Shown: positions 49,146 to 58,759, numbered from the stretch's first letter. The stretch: DNA of 64,000 bases from JAVBUY01 sp031552735 (GCA_031552735.1 JAVBMF010000006.1:56052-120051), one strand, 5' to 3'. Numbers and translations are program-made. The notes: a model not told the origin generated them from the letters alone.

Positions 49146-50336
49146 CTAAAACGCCAAATGCTGCGGCACGTTCTTGCGGGCACAGTATTCATCCCACACC
49201 GCCGCCCAGGGCAGCGACTTTTGCTCTTCGTTGATGATCAACCGCTTGGTGAAGTCGAACTTGGCCTCGGCGTCGCGCATCTGACGATAGGGCTCCAGCA
49301 GCGCGATGAGCAGCGCCTTGCGCATATTGCGCGCACCCAGCGTCCACGCGGTGATGCGGTGGATCGACGCGTCAAAGTAATCCAGCCCAATGTGCACACG
49401 ATCGGTCAGATCGTGGCGGATGATCTCTTTGGCGATGGCGACCAGCTCGTCATCCAACAGCACGACGTGGTCGCTGTCCCAGCGCATCGGGCGCGACACA
49501 TGCAGCAGAATGCTGGGCACAAACATCGAGACCGCGCTGACCTTCGCCGAGATCACCTCGGTCGGGTGGAAGTGTCCGGCGTCAATGCACAGCGTCATGT
49601 TGTTCTTGACGGTATAACCCATGTAGAACTCGTGGCTGCCAACGGTATACGCCTCCACACCGATGCCAAAAAGCTTGCTCTCCACCGCATCGACATGCAG
49701 CTTACGATCCATCTTCTCGGCCAGAATCTCGTCCAGCGCTTCTTCAAGGCGCAGGCGCGGCGTCAGCGTATCCGCCGGAACATCCTTATACCCATCGGCG
49801 ATCCAGATGTTATTGACCGACAACTGGCCGAGCTCGCGGCCAAAATACTCGCTGATGATGCGCGAGCGCTTGCAGTGCTCAATCCAGAATTTGCGGATGC
49901 CCGCATCGGGATGCGCGAGGGTCAGGTTGTCGTTCGCCTTTTCGTGGCCGAACAGCGTCGGGTTAAAATCCAGACCAATCCCCTGTTGCTTGGCCCAGTC
50001 CACCCACGCAGAAAAATGCTTGGGTTCGATCTGGTTGCGCTCCACGCCCTTCACATCGCCATAGATGGCGTGCAGGTTCACCTTTGCCGCACCGGGGATC
50101 AGTGCCATGGCCTGCTCCATGTGCTGGCGCAGCTCATCGGCATTTTGCGCGCGGCCCGGGTAATTGCCGGTGGCCTGAATGCCGCCGGAGGTGCCCGCCT
50201 GATTCTCAAACCCGATGACATCGTCGCCCTGCCAGCAGTGCAGCGACACTGGGATAGCGTCCAGCTTCGTCAGCACGGCCTCGGTATCAATGCCCAGCGC
50301 CGCATATTGTTCTTTCGCCAGATCGTAAGCCTTCAT
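49146..50336 (-). CDS. rhaA: L-rhamnose isomerase
   Basis: A 396-residue TIM-barrel metal enzyme converting L-rhamnose to L-rhamnulose. SLHCWQGDDVIGFE, GLDFNPTLFGHEKA, SHEFYMGYTVKNNMTLCIDAGHFHPTE and HVSRPMRWDSDHVV carry the family metal-binding and substrate residues. Slightly shorter than the E. coli enzyme (about 419). Last gene of the operon, 14 bases after the aldolase. Confidence 0.96.
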   Translation of the reverse strand: MKAYDLAKEQYAALGIDTEAVLTKLDAIPVSLHCWQGDDVIGFENQAGTSGGIQATGNYPGRAQNADELRQHMEQAMALIPGAAKVNLHAIYGDVKGVERNQIEPKHFSAWVDWAKQQGIGLDFNPTLFGHEKANDNLTLAHPDAGIRKFWIEHCKRSRIISEYFGRELGQLSVNNIWIADGYKDVPADTLTPRLRLEEALDEILAEKMDRKLHVDAVESKLFGIGVEAYTVGSHEFYMGYTVKNNMTLCIDAGHFHPTEVISAKVSAVSMFVPSILLHVSRPMRWDSDHVVLLDDELVAIAKEIIRHDLTDRVHIGLDYFDASIHRITAWTLGARNMRKALLIALLEPYRQMRDAEAKFDFTKRLIINEEQKSLPWAAVWDEYCARKNVPQHLAF

Positions 50337-50350
50337 GTTCTTCCCTCCTG

Positions 50351-51136
50351 CTATTTCAAAATCGATTTCCGATATGCTTCGCTCTCCCAGCCCGCGATGA
50401 ACTGCATGGCATGCTCGTCCATGGCCTGCGGCCGCTCGCCGCGCGCGCGCAGCGTGACTTGGATAAACATCACCGCCGCCAAGATTTCCTGCTGCACATC
50501 GGTCAGCGACAGGTACACCTGCTGATCGGGATAAAGTGTCATGGCGATATCGCTCGCAAACGCGTGAAAGTCCTCCGGCGTCACGCCATATGCTTGGGCA
50601 ATGCGCTGGTTGATCTCATCGTGCAGTCGCTGACATTCATCGGCGGTGTCTGCGGTGGTCACCAGACCGTGATTGACCATGAATACCGCAGCGGTGTTCG
50701 GCTTCACAACCTTGGCCATCGCGTCTGCCAATTCCTGGCCCGGGTTGATGTATGGCACCACCGCATAAGGTATCCCCTGCATGATGGATGGCAGTTTGTC
50801 CACCCCACCCACCGAGCACAACGCGAGATTGGCATACACCGGGTGCGTGTGGATCACGAACCGCTTGAGCAGTGCATGGAAAGACGCCTCGACAGACGGG
50901 CGCAGCGCCTTATAGCCCTGCTCGGCGGTCACGTCTTTCATGGTCGCGGTTTCCACCACCGCAAAGCCGTCGTCCGGCGTGATCTGGCTCAGGCGAAAGC
51001 CGCTGGCTTTGATCGCCATCAGACCGCCGTCCTTCACCGAGGTGTTGCCGCCGCCGCCCTGTACGTAATCCACGCGCGCGCCGACCGCTTGCGACATTGC
51101 CGCAAATTCTTTGAGCAGCTCCTGATTCATGTCCAT
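50351..51136 (-). CDS. class II aldolase, probable rhamnulose-1-phosphate aldolase
   Basis: A 261-residue class II aldolase/adducin-family protein. GGGGNTSVKDGGLMAIKASG binds phosphate; the zinc ligands are in HTHPVYANLAL and NHGLVTT. In this operon it should split L-rhamnulose 1-phosphate into dihydroxyacetone phosphate and L-lactaldehyde. Its sequence is closer to the aldolase half of RhaD-type bifunctional proteins than to E. coli RhaD, so the symbol is left open. The gene lies nine bases after rhaB. No lactaldehyde reductase or dehydrogenase gene is present locally. Confidence 0.85.
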   Translation of the reverse strand: MDMNQELLKEFAAMSQAVGARVDYVQGGGGNTSVKDGGLMAIKASGFRLSQITPDDGFAVVETATMKDVTAEQGYKALRPSVEASFHALLKRFVIHTHPVYANLALCSVGGVDKLPSIMQGIPYAVVPYINPGQELADAMAKVVKPNTAAVFMVNHGLVTTADTADECQRLHDEINQRIAQAYGVTPEDFHAFASDIAMTLYPDQQVYLSLTDVQQEILAAVMFIQVTLRARGERPQAMDEHAMQFIAGWESEAYRKSILK

Positions 51137-51145
51137 TTCTCTCCT

Positions 51146-52546
51146 TTATTGCGGACAATACGTCGTTACATCGAAGGAATCACGCACGCAAGCGCGTGCC
51201 GTGGGAATATCCGAAAACTCGCCGCTCGCCAGCATCTGCGCCATCAGGTTGCCGATAGCGGTCGCCTCCGTCGGTCCCGCGACCACGGTCTTGCCGGTGC
51301 GGTTGGCGGTCAGCTGGTTCAGATAAGCCGCGTTCGCGCCACCGCCCACGACATGGATCGCGTCATAGGTCTTGCCGGTCATGCGCTCCAGCGCCATCAC
51401 CGTGTGCCCATAGCACACCGCGAGGCTGTTATAGATGACCGCCGCCAGTTCCCCAGCGGTTTCCGGGATGCGCTGAGCGCTCTCCGCGCAGGCCAGCTTT
51501 ACCGCATCCATCATGCTGGGCGGCGCAAGGAAGCGCGCATCCTGGCAATCGACAATCGACGGGATATCGCTCATCGCAGCCAGATCGCACAGCTCGGCGA
51601 AGGTATGACGGTTGTCCAGCTCCTTGCGCAAACACTGCACCATCCACAACCCCATGATGTTCTTCAAGTAGCGATAGCGATAAGCGTAGCCGCCTTCGTT
51701 GGTGAAGTTATTCTGAAAACTCTGCTCGCTGGTGTCCGGTGCCATGCGCTCGATGCCCATCAGCGACCAGGTACCGGAGCTGATGTACAGCGTATCATCC
51801 GCCAGTGACGGCACCGCCAGCACCGCCGACGCGGTGTCGTGCGTGCCGGGCAGAATCACATCGCACGAATAGCCAACAACTTTGCGCATTTTATCGGTCA
51901 GCGACCCAAGCCTCGTGCCCGGCAGCACCAAGTTGCCAAATATCTTGCGCGGGTAGCCGCAAGCCGAAATGATCGCATCGTCCCATGTCTTGCTTTCAGC
52001 GTTGATCAGCCCGGTGGTGGAAGCGTCGGTATATTCGTTGGCCGCGACGCCGCACAGCAGGTAATGCAGGTAGTCAGGCACCATCAGCAAACGTTCCGCC
52101 TTTTTCAGCAGCTCCGGCTGCGATTGTTGCACCGCCATCAACTGATAAATGGTGTTGAAGATTTGCTTTTGCGTACCGGTGCGCGCGTACAGTTCTGCCT
52201 CCGGCATGCATGCGTATACCTTGGCATCCATGTCGGTGGTGCGTGCATCTCGGTAGCCCACGGTGTCGCCCAGCACATGCCCCAGATTGTCCAGCAACAC
52301 ATAGTCAACGCCCCAAGTATCGATGCCCACGCTGACCGGCGTCTTGCCCAGCTCGGCACACTTTTTCATCCCAGCCAAAATCTCGTCAAAGATCGTATCC
52401 AAATTCCAGCACAGTGCGCCGTTGCGATCCACCATGCCGTTGGCAAAGCGGTGCACCTCTTCGAGATGGATTTTGCCGTTTTCAAGCCAGCCCAGCACAT
52501 GCCGTCCGCTGGACGCGCCGATGTCGATTGCCAGATGATACTGCAT
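51146..52546 (-). CDS. rhaB: rhamnulokinase
   Basis: A 466-residue FGGY-family kinase phosphorylating L-rhamnulose at O1. The N-terminal phosphate motif is LAIDIGASSGRHVLG. GIDTWGVDYVLLD and TGTQKQIFNTIYQL are rhamnulokinase-specific. ATP-binding text includes LPGTHDTASAVLAVP and HVVGGGANAAYLNQ. The ATG at 52546 is chosen over an upstream GTG because GAAGGGG lies seven bases ahead. Confidence 0.95.
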   Translation of the reverse strand: MQYHLAIDIGASSGRHVLGWLENGKIHLEEVHRFANGMVDRNGALCWNLDTIFDEILAGMKKCAELGKTPVSVGIDTWGVDYVLLDNLGHVLGDTVGYRDARTTDMDAKVYACMPEAELYARTGTQKQIFNTIYQLMAVQQSQPELLKKAERLLMVPDYLHYLLCGVAANEYTDASTTGLINAESKTWDDAIISACGYPRKIFGNLVLPGTRLGSLTDKMRKVVGYSCDVILPGTHDTASAVLAVPSLADDTLYISSGTWSLMGIERMAPDTSEQSFQNNFTNEGGYAYRYRYLKNIMGLWMVQCLRKELDNRHTFAELCDLAAMSDIPSIVDCQDARFLAPPSMMDAVKLACAESAQRIPETAGELAAVIYNSLAVCYGHTVMALERMTGKTYDAIHVVGGGANAAYLNQLTANRTGKTVVAGPTEATAIGNLMAQMLASGEFSDIPTARACVRDSFDVTTYCPQ

Positions 52547-52560
52547 GCACACACCCCTTC

Positions 52561-54069
52561 TTACAGCGTGACCGACTCAATGCCCATCAGCGACGCCACT
52601 TTCTCAAACAGCGCGGCATTCTTGCCCACGCTCATGGCAAAGTGATGCGTCGGTGCATAGCGGAACCAATTGTCCATGTACGTGTCCGGATCGACAGCAA
52701 AACGCACGTGCGTCTGTGTGTTGCCGATCATTAGGATGGGCTTCTTCACCGCCTCGCCCTCGCTGATGATCATGCGCAGCTTGCCCGACGCCACCTGCGT
52801 GACGCCCAGCAACGTCACCGGCCCAGCCACGACCTGCGCCTCCACCGACACACCGGTGCCGCGCTTGCCGTGATAGATGCCCATGCCGCGAAGCACCGGC
52901 TTGCCATCGGAAATCTTGAAGTGAAACGGGCCGTCGTGGCCCATGATCACGCTGCCGACTTCGTAATCGTTTGCGACGATCTCACAGAAGCTGCCGCCAA
53001 CATCCAGCGTGTCGCAAATCTTCATGGCCAGCGCGGTCTTGATGTCCGCCTCGCCCGCGCAGGGCACGCCCGCAGCGGTTAGCAGCGAATGTCCAACGAT
53101 AAAACCGGACTGCAAACGCTCGTATTCGTTGTCCTCGCTGCCGTGGTAATAGTACGCCATCGCGTCCAGGTCGTAGCCTTTGACCATGCGCTCCTGCGCC
53201 GCCGCCACGCGCGCGGACCAGTCTAGCTGCTCGTCGGTCGGTTTCTTGGCGATCGGGTCGGACGGCGAATCTCCCTCAATATGGAAGAAGTTCGCGATAT
53301 CCTTGCGCTTTTCGGCGACCTCAGCATCAGACACTTCGTTCAAGTGCCGCATCAGGTCGCACATTTCCAACAATTCCACATGCATACCAGTCTGTGCCTG
53401 TAGCATGGTAAAGTCACTGTACATATCCAGCATGCCGCTGTAATAGTTGCCCAGGAAGCCAAAGCGGGCATGTGTCAGCGTGCGCTTCACACTGGCCGCG
53501 CGCGCCCACTCGATGATTTGCGCCCAGGCGCGCTTTGCCTCGGGGCGATTGGCGGTCACCTCATCCGTGACCGAGATACCCGGCGTTTTCTCCAGCCCCA
53601 GCAGGCCGGTAATGGTGTGATAACTGATGCCCGCGCGGTCAAACGCGTTGCACAGCTCGGGCACCGGGCACCCTACGCAATGTGCCAGCCACTCGCCGGT
53701 GGTGGTCTTGGCGTAGTTCATTTGCGGCGCGGGTTGCAGGTTTAAGATAACGACCGGCGCTATACATATCTGGTGCACCGGCAACACGGTGGTGCTGGTG
53801 TAGTAGGTAGCGCTGTGCGAGAAAATGATGTCCACATTGCGTGCGTTAAACCACTCGCCTGCCTCTCGACCGGCGGTTTCGTCATCAACCAGGCCGAAGT
53901 TGTGCACCTCGGCATAGGGGGCCAGCTTCTCCGCGATAAACTTGCCGTAGCCTTCAATGCGCTCTCTTAAACCCGGGAACTGTGGCCAATAGGCTTTCAG
54001 TCCCGCGCTGTACAGGCCAATTCGCGCTTTCAGGATGGGTTTGGCTCGTTCCATGGTCTGGCTGCTCAT
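52561..54069 (-). CDS. L-fucose/L-arabinose isomerase family protein
   Basis: A 502-residue protein of the FucI/AraA fold. SHSATYYTSTTVLPVHQ and LNLQPAPQMNYAKTTTGEWLAHC are typical of this branch, and the C-terminal half has the metal/substrate region MGHDGPFHFKISDG with APTHHFAMSVGKN. AAGGGG precedes the ATG at 54069. It lies between the transporter binding protein and rhaB, so it is co-expressed with rhamnose genes even though rhaA supplies rhamnose isomerase. It could act on L-fucose or a related 6-deoxy sugar, letting RhaB and the aldolase serve a second sugar. The substrate is inferred only. Confidence 0.82.
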   Translation of the reverse strand: MSSQTMERAKPILKARIGLYSAGLKAYWPQFPGLRERIEGYGKFIAEKLAPYAEVHNFGLVDDETAGREAGEWFNARNVDIIFSHSATYYTSTTVLPVHQICIAPVVILNLQPAPQMNYAKTTTGEWLAHCVGCPVPELCNAFDRAGISYHTITGLLGLEKTPGISVTDEVTANRPEAKRAWAQIIEWARAASVKRTLTHARFGFLGNYYSGMLDMYSDFTMLQAQTGMHVELLEMCDLMRHLNEVSDAEVAEKRKDIANFFHIEGDSPSDPIAKKPTDEQLDWSARVAAAQERMVKGYDLDAMAYYYHGSEDNEYERLQSGFIVGHSLLTAAGVPCAGEADIKTALAMKICDTLDVGGSFCEIVANDYEVGSVIMGHDGPFHFKISDGKPVLRGMGIYHGKRGTGVSVEAQVVAGPVTLLGVTQVASGKLRMIISEGEAVKKPILMIGNTQTHVRFAVDPDTYMDNWFRYAPTHHFAMSVGKNAALFEKVASLMGIESVTL

Positions 54070-54118
54070 GCGGATGCCCCTTTCTGCGAAAAACACTTTA
54101 GGAACTGCTTTTTCATGT

Positions 54119-54150
54119 GCCAGCCCCTGCCGACTCCGGCAGGGGCTGGC
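54119..54150 (-). repeat. stable hairpin between binding-protein and isomerase genes
   Basis: A perfect 14-base-pair G+C-rich stem (54119-54132 with 54137-54150), loop of four. It has no T run on the minus strand, so it probably protects the upstream binding-protein message or attenuates read-through instead of ending transcription fully. Confidence 0.75.
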
Positions 54151-54194
54151 ATCGGTTACACGTTACGAAGCTTCAACCCGCGATGGGCTGATTC

Positions 54195-55199
54195 TTAGTA
54201 CACGGTCTTCCACTCGCCGATGTTGTCGGGGGTGAAGGCGAACGGAGGTCCAAGCAGGACTTCGGTGCCGCCATCGGCCGCCGCAGTCACAGCATAGTCG
54301 CCCAGGCGGTCGGCGGTGAACTTGTCACCCTCGGCGCCAGTGATCTTGCCGGTGGCCATCGCGTCCACGATGTAGGCGCTCAGGAAGCCCAGGTCGATCG
54401 GGTTCCACAGGTACATGTAGGGGCAAACGCCATTCTCGATGTACTCAGCCATCTCGGAGGGCAGGCCCAGGCCAGTGACCTTCAGGGTGTCGGCCTTGCC
54501 GGCATCCATGACGACCTTAGACGCAGCGGCGATACCCACGGTGGTGGGCGCGACGATGCACTTCAGCTCGGGGAAGGACTGCATGAGACCTTCGGTCTCG
54601 GACACGGACTTGTCGCGCAGGTCATCGCCGTAAGCGATCTTGACTAGCTCGAGCTTCGCGTACTTGGGATCCTTGAGCACTTCCTGCATCACGGCGATCC
54701 AAGCGTTCTGGTTGGAAGCCTGGGCGGTCGCGGACAGGATCGCGAACTGGCCTTCGCCACCGCAGAGATCAAAGGCGGCTTCCACGAGGGTCGCGCCGAT
54801 CTTCTGGGTGTCAGCCTGGTTGGCATGGGTCTTGCGGCTGGCAGGGTTGACCGACGAGTCGACCGAGATGACCGGGATACCGGCATCCATGGCCTTCTGC
54901 AGCACGTTCTGCAGCGCGTCAAAGTCGTTGCCGGCAATGGCGATGCCATTGACCTTCTGCTGGATCAGTTCTTCGACCATCGCAATCTGATCTTCGGCAG
55001 TGGGGTTCGCGGGGGCCTTGATGATGGCCTCGGCGCCAATGGCCTTACAGCCGGTCTCGAAGCCTTCCGCTTCCTTGTCGTTGTAGGGATTGCCGGTGTT
55101 CTTGACGACGATCGCATAGCGATTGCCATCGGCCAGCGCGACGACCGACATCGACAGCACCAGCACGAGCGCCAGAACCAGAGACAGGGCTTTCTTCAT
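54195..55199 (-). CDS. rhamnose ABC transporter substrate-binding protein (RhaS-like)
   Basis: A 334-residue exported sugar-binding protein of the type I periplasmic-binding fold. The signal peptide is residues 1-23 (LVLALVLVLSMSVVALAD region, no lipobox Cys). The mature N-terminus YAIVVKNTGNPYNDKEAEG and VTGLGLPSEMAEYI with YLWNPIDLGFLSAYI match RhaS-type binding proteins. AGGAGG precedes the ATG at 55199. The lack of a lipid anchor is unusual for a Gram-positive binding protein, although an unrecognised anchoring route is possible. A hairpin follows the gene. Confidence 0.88.
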   Translation of the reverse strand: MKKALSLVLALVLVLSMSVVALADGNRYAIVVKNTGNPYNDKEAEGFETGCKAIGAEAIIKAPANPTAEDQIAMVEELIQQKVNGIAIAGNDFDALQNVLQKAMDAGIPVISVDSSVNPASRKTHANQADTQKIGATLVEAAFDLCGGEGQFAILSATAQASNQNAWIAVMQEVLKDPKYAKLELVKIAYGDDLRDKSVSETEGLMQSFPELKCIVAPTTVGIAAASKVVMDAGKADTLKVTGLGLPSEMAEYIENGVCPYMYLWNPIDLGFLSAYIVDAMATGKITGAEGDKFTADRLGDYAVTAAADGGTEVLLGPPFAFTPDNIGEWKTVY

Positions 55200-55264
55200 G
55201 ACTGAGTTCCTCCTAATTTTTATTTTCACCGCGCCCCGCGCGATGGACACAAAGTGAGTGCGCA

Positions 55265-56266
55265 TTACGTCTGCGCGGGATGCTGCTGCGTTTCGCGGGC
55301 GAGCCGCTTCTCATGGCGGCGCTGGGCGGCCATGGCGCGCAATTCGGGCACAGCGACCGACAGAATGAGCAGCGCGCCGATGATGATCATCAGAATCTGC
55401 TGGTTGATATTGATCAGGCCCAACCCGTAGCGAATCAGGCTGACAATAAAGATCGAAATCAGCACGCCGCCGATGCGACCCTTGCCGCCTGCGGTGGATA
55501 CACCGCCGAGCACCACCATCGCGATGACGTCCATTTCGTATGCGATGGCGATATTCGGGCGCGTAGAGCCCATGCGACTGGCCAGGAACAGCGCGGTGAT
55601 GCCCGCCATCAGGCCGTTCAGTGTATAGTTGACGAAGATTGCGCGGTTGACGTGCACGCCGGAGAAACGGCTGACCGTTGGATTTTTGCCAATGGCATAC
55701 AGCGTGCGCCCATAACGCGTGTAGTGCAGCACAAAGGCGTAGATAGCGAAACACACGATAAACGCGAACAGCATAGCGGGCATGCCCAGTATCTTTTCCC
55801 AGCCTAAGAAGCTGAACCATTTGGGGAATTTGCCCGCCGCCTGGTCTTTGAGGATAATCAGCGCAATGCCGCGATAGATAATCTGCGTGGACAGCGTGAC
55901 GATCATCGGCGCAAGCTCCTTGAACTTGACGAGCAGAAGACCGTTGAACATACCGCACAGCGTACCCACAACCAGGCAGAGCACCACTGCCCAACCCATC
56001 GGCAGGCCCATGTTGTACGTCACACCCATCACCACGGCAGACAGTGCGATGGTGGAGGCCACCGAGATGTCAATCATGCCGGTGACGATGACGAAGGTCA
56101 TGCTCAGCGCCAGAAAGCCTTTGTCAATGAAGGTATTGCTCGCGTTGGGCAGATCAAAAATACTGTAATACGGCGAGATAAAGATATTCATGATGTTGAC
56201 ACCGACAAACAGCAGCAGCAGTGTCAGTTCCCAGTTATAAGTCTTGTAGAGGCGTTTGATATCCAT
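55265..56266 (-). CDS. rhamnose ABC transporter permease 2
   Basis: A 333-residue permease of the ribose/rhamnose (BPD_transp_2) family with about nine membrane helices. GMIDISVASTIALSAVV and the cytoplasmic coupling segment YTRYGRTLYAIGKNPTVSRFSGV are characteristic. The start overlaps the previous permease stop by one base. It pairs with the 56266-57252 product in a RhaP/RhaQ-type heterodimer. Confidence 0.9.
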   Translation of the reverse strand: MDIKRLYKTYNWELTLLLLFVGVNIMNIFISPYYSIFDLPNASNTFIDKGFLALSMTFVIVTGMIDISVASTIALSAVVMGVTYNMGLPMGWAVVLCLVVGTLCGMFNGLLLVKFKELAPMIVTLSTQIIYRGIALIILKDQAAGKFPKWFSFLGWEKILGMPAMLFAFIVCFAIYAFVLHYTRYGRTLYAIGKNPTVSRFSGVHVNRAIFVNYTLNGLMAGITALFLASRMGSTRPNIAIAYEMDVIAMVVLGGVSTAGGKGRIGGVLISIFIVSLIRYGLGLININQQILMIIIGALLILSVAVPELRAMAAQRRHEKRLARETQQHPAQT

Positions 56267-57252
56267 CAGATCTGCCTCCTTACCAGCGTGCGATAGTCCG
56301 AATTGCGCTTGACCATGGTGTTCAGCAAGATCGCGATCAGGATGATGGAACCCTGAATAAACGACTTAGCAAACTCGGATACAAAGTTGATCAGCGGCAA
56401 CGCGTTGTTGATGATACCGATCAGCATCGAGCCGAGCAGCACACCCACCACCTTGCCGGAACCACCGGCGATCGACACGCCACCGATGACACACGCCGCA
56501 ATGATGTTGATCTCATAGCCGATGGCAGTATCCGGCTGCGCAGAAGCAAACTTGCTGACCCACAGCACGCCGCACAGACCGGCCAGCGCGCCCATGATGC
56601 TATAGGCAAGGAATTTGGTCTTGACCGCACTGATACCGGAAACGCGCGCCGCCTCACAGTTGGAGCCCACCGCGTAGAAGCGGCGGCCGGTACGCGTGTA
56701 CGAGAGGAAGTACTGCGCGATCACATACAAGACGATGGCGATGCACACCAGATTGTTAATGCCTAGCGTCTTGCCGGTAGCGATGGCTTTGAAACCGTCG
56801 CTCATCTGATGTGCGCTCACCCACTTGCCGCCGGAGAGCAGGAACACCGCACCACGGAAAATGTAGTTCATGCCCAGCGACGCGATGATGGGCAACATGT
56901 TGAGCTTAGCCACCAGCGCGCCGATCGCCATGCCGCACAGAATGCCGACCAGCGTGCCCTCTACCAACAGCAGTGCGGGCGGGATGCCGGGGTTCATCTT
57001 GACATGCAACGCGGCCACCATGCCGGACAAAGCGATGTTTGAACCAATCGACAGGTCAATGCCGCCTGTCAGCAGCACGATCAGCATGCCGATGGACAGA
57101 ATCGCGATAATGGCAGTGTTGGTCAGGATGCTCGTGACGTTGGTCGGCGTCAGAAATTTGGGATTGGCGATCTGCACTAGCGCGCCCAGCACGATGATGA
57201 ACAACAGCAGGCCAAGCTGACGAAAGCTGCCGAGTTTGAGTTTTTTGATCAT
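56266..57252 (-). CDS. rhamnose ABC transporter permease 1
   Basis: A 328-residue permease of the same family. TGGIDLSIGSNIALSGMV and YTRTGRRFYAVGSNCEAARVSG are family signatures; about nine membrane helices. Its ATG overlaps the ATPase stop by four bases. Confidence 0.9.
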   Translation of the reverse strand: MIKKLKLGSFRQLGLLLFIIVLGALVQIANPKFLTPTNVTSILTNTAIIAILSIGMLIVLLTGGIDLSIGSNIALSGMVAALHVKMNPGIPPALLLVEGTLVGILCGMAIGALVAKLNMLPIIASLGMNYIFRGAVFLLSGGKWVSAHQMSDGFKAIATGKTLGINNLVCIAIVLYVIAQYFLSYTRTGRRFYAVGSNCEAARVSGISAVKTKFLAYSIMGALAGLCGVLWVSKFASAQPDTAIGYEINIIAACVIGGVSIAGGSGKVVGVLLGSMLIGIINNALPLINFVSEFAKSFIQGSIILIAILLNTMVKRNSDYRTLVRRQI

Positions 57253-58757
57253 TGGGCCTTCGCCTCCTTGGCCAGCATCGCGGCCTCCAGAATCGCTTCC
57301 TGTGTCGCGGTCTCCGTGTCCAGCACGCGGGTCACGCGGCCTTCCCGCATCACGACGATGCGGTCGGACATGCCCAGCACCTCGGGAATCTCGCTGGATA
57401 CCATAATGATGGCGATGCCCTCTTGGGAAAGGCTGCGCATGATCTCATAGATGGCGAACTTCGCGCCGACATCCACGCCCTTGGTTGGTTCATCCATAAT
57501 GATAACCTTGAGCTTAGACGCCAGCAACTTGGCGACGATGACCTTCTGCTGGTTGCCGCCGGATAGCGAGCTGGCCAGATCCTCGATGCTGGTCGCCTTG
57601 ACGTTGACCAGTTTAGAGAGCTTGTTGGCCGCCTCGTCCTCGTCTTTGACATTGATGACGCCCCGGTTGCCATACTCTTTCAGCGTCGCCAGTGTGATGT
57701 TTCGACCGATGGTCCAGTCCAGAATCAGGCCTTGTTTCTGGCGATCTTCGGGCAGATAGCCGATGCCCAGATTCATGGCCTCGCGCGGGCTCTTGGGCTT
57801 GACCTGCTTGCCATCCAGATAGATGGCGCCTTGGTCGTACGGCCAATAGGCGAAGATCGCTTGGCAGACCTCGCTGCGCCCTGATCCGACCAGCCCGGAG
57901 ATCGCAACGATCTCACCGGCTTTCACATCAAAGCTAACATCCTTGAAATAGCCGACCTTGCTGAGGTGGTCTACCTTGAAGCGCACATCACCGACGTCGG
58001 CGATCTTGGGCGGATACATTTGCTTGAGTTCGCGACCCACCATCGCGTAGATCAGCTTGTCGTTGGAGATGCCGTCCACGTCCCAGTCGCCGATGTACTT
58101 GGAGTCGCGGAATACCGTTACATGACTGGCCAGACGGTACATGTCCTCGAAGCGGTGCGAGATGAAGATGATGCCCTTCCCCTCGTCGCGCAATTGCTCG
58201 GTGATGCGATAGAGTTCCTCGCTCTCGCGTTTGGTCAGCGCGGCGGTTGGTTCGTCCATGATCAGGATGCGCGCGTCGGTGGAAATCGCCTTGGCAATCT
58301 CGACGATTTGCTGCTGCGCAACCGACAGCGTACCCATAATGGCGCGCGAGTCGATATTGCTGCCCAGACGCTGGAGATACTCGTCCGCGCGCTTGTACAT
58401 TTTGTTCCACAGAATGCGACCGGCTTTGTCCACTTCCTCGTGGCCGATAAAGATGTTCTCCGCGACCGACAGGTCGGGATAGCAGGTGACATGCTGATAA
58501 ATGGCGGCGATGCCTGCGTGTGTCGCTTCTTTCGGGGTGTTAAAGCGTACCGGCTGACCATCTAGGAACATTTCTCCGCCCGGATCAGGCTGGTGCACGC
58601 CGGTGATGACCTTGATGAAGGTCGATTTGCCCGCGCCGTTCTCGCCCATCAGCGCGTGTATCTGCCCCGGATAGAGCTTAAAATGCACATCGGTCAGCGC
58701 CTTTACGCCCGGGAAGGTCTTGGAGATACTGCGAAGTTCCAACAAACACTCTGCCAT
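57249..58757 (-). CDS. sugar ABC transporter ATPase (double domain)
   Basis: A 502-residue RbsA/MglA-type ATPase with two nucleotide-binding domains. The first has Walker A GENGAGKSTFIK, a degenerate signature (TLSVAQQQIVEIAKAI) and Walker B LIMDEPTAAL. The second has a divergent P-loop (GLVGSGRSEV), SLSGGNQQKVIVAK and IIMDEPTKGVDVG. As in the family, one site is expected to be weak. It is the second gene of the rhamnose operon, two bases after rhaM. Confidence 0.93.
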   Translation of the reverse strand: MAECLLELRSISKTFPGVKALTDVHFKLYPGQIHALMGENGAGKSTFIKVITGVHQPDPGGEMFLDGQPVRFNTPKEATHAGIAAIYQHVTCYPDLSVAENIFIGHEEVDKAGRILWNKMYKRADEYLQRLGSNIDSRAIMGTLSVAQQQIVEIAKAISTDARILIMDEPTAALTKRESEELYRITEQLRDEGKGIIFISHRFEDMYRLASHVTVFRDSKYIGDWDVDGISNDKLIYAMVGRELKQMYPPKIADVGDVRFKVDHLSKVGYFKDVSFDVKAGEIVAISGLVGSGRSEVCQAIFAYWPYDQGAIYLDGKQVKPKSPREAMNLGIGYLPEDRQKQGLILDWTIGRNITLATLKEYGNRGVINVKDEDEAANKLSKLVNVKATSIEDLASSLSGGNQQKVIVAKLLASKLKVIIMDEPTKGVDVGAKFAIYEIMRSLSQEGIAIIMVSSEIPEVLGMSDRIVVMREGRVTRVLDTETATQEAILEAAMLAKEAKAQ

Positions 58758-58759
58758 AC

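Noticed and set aside
49143..50525. A 460-codon plus-strand frame opposite rhaA and the aldolase
   Set aside because: It mirrors codon structure of the real genes on the other strand and has no domain signature.
50411..51808. A 465-codon plus-strand frame opposite the aldolase and rhaB
   Set aside because: Same reason: a shadow of two certain minus-strand genes, with His/Arg-rich nonsense composition.
49146..54069. The two isomerase genes as copies of one gene
   Set aside because: They belong to different families (RhaA-type versus FucI/AraA-type) and share no obvious sequence similarity.
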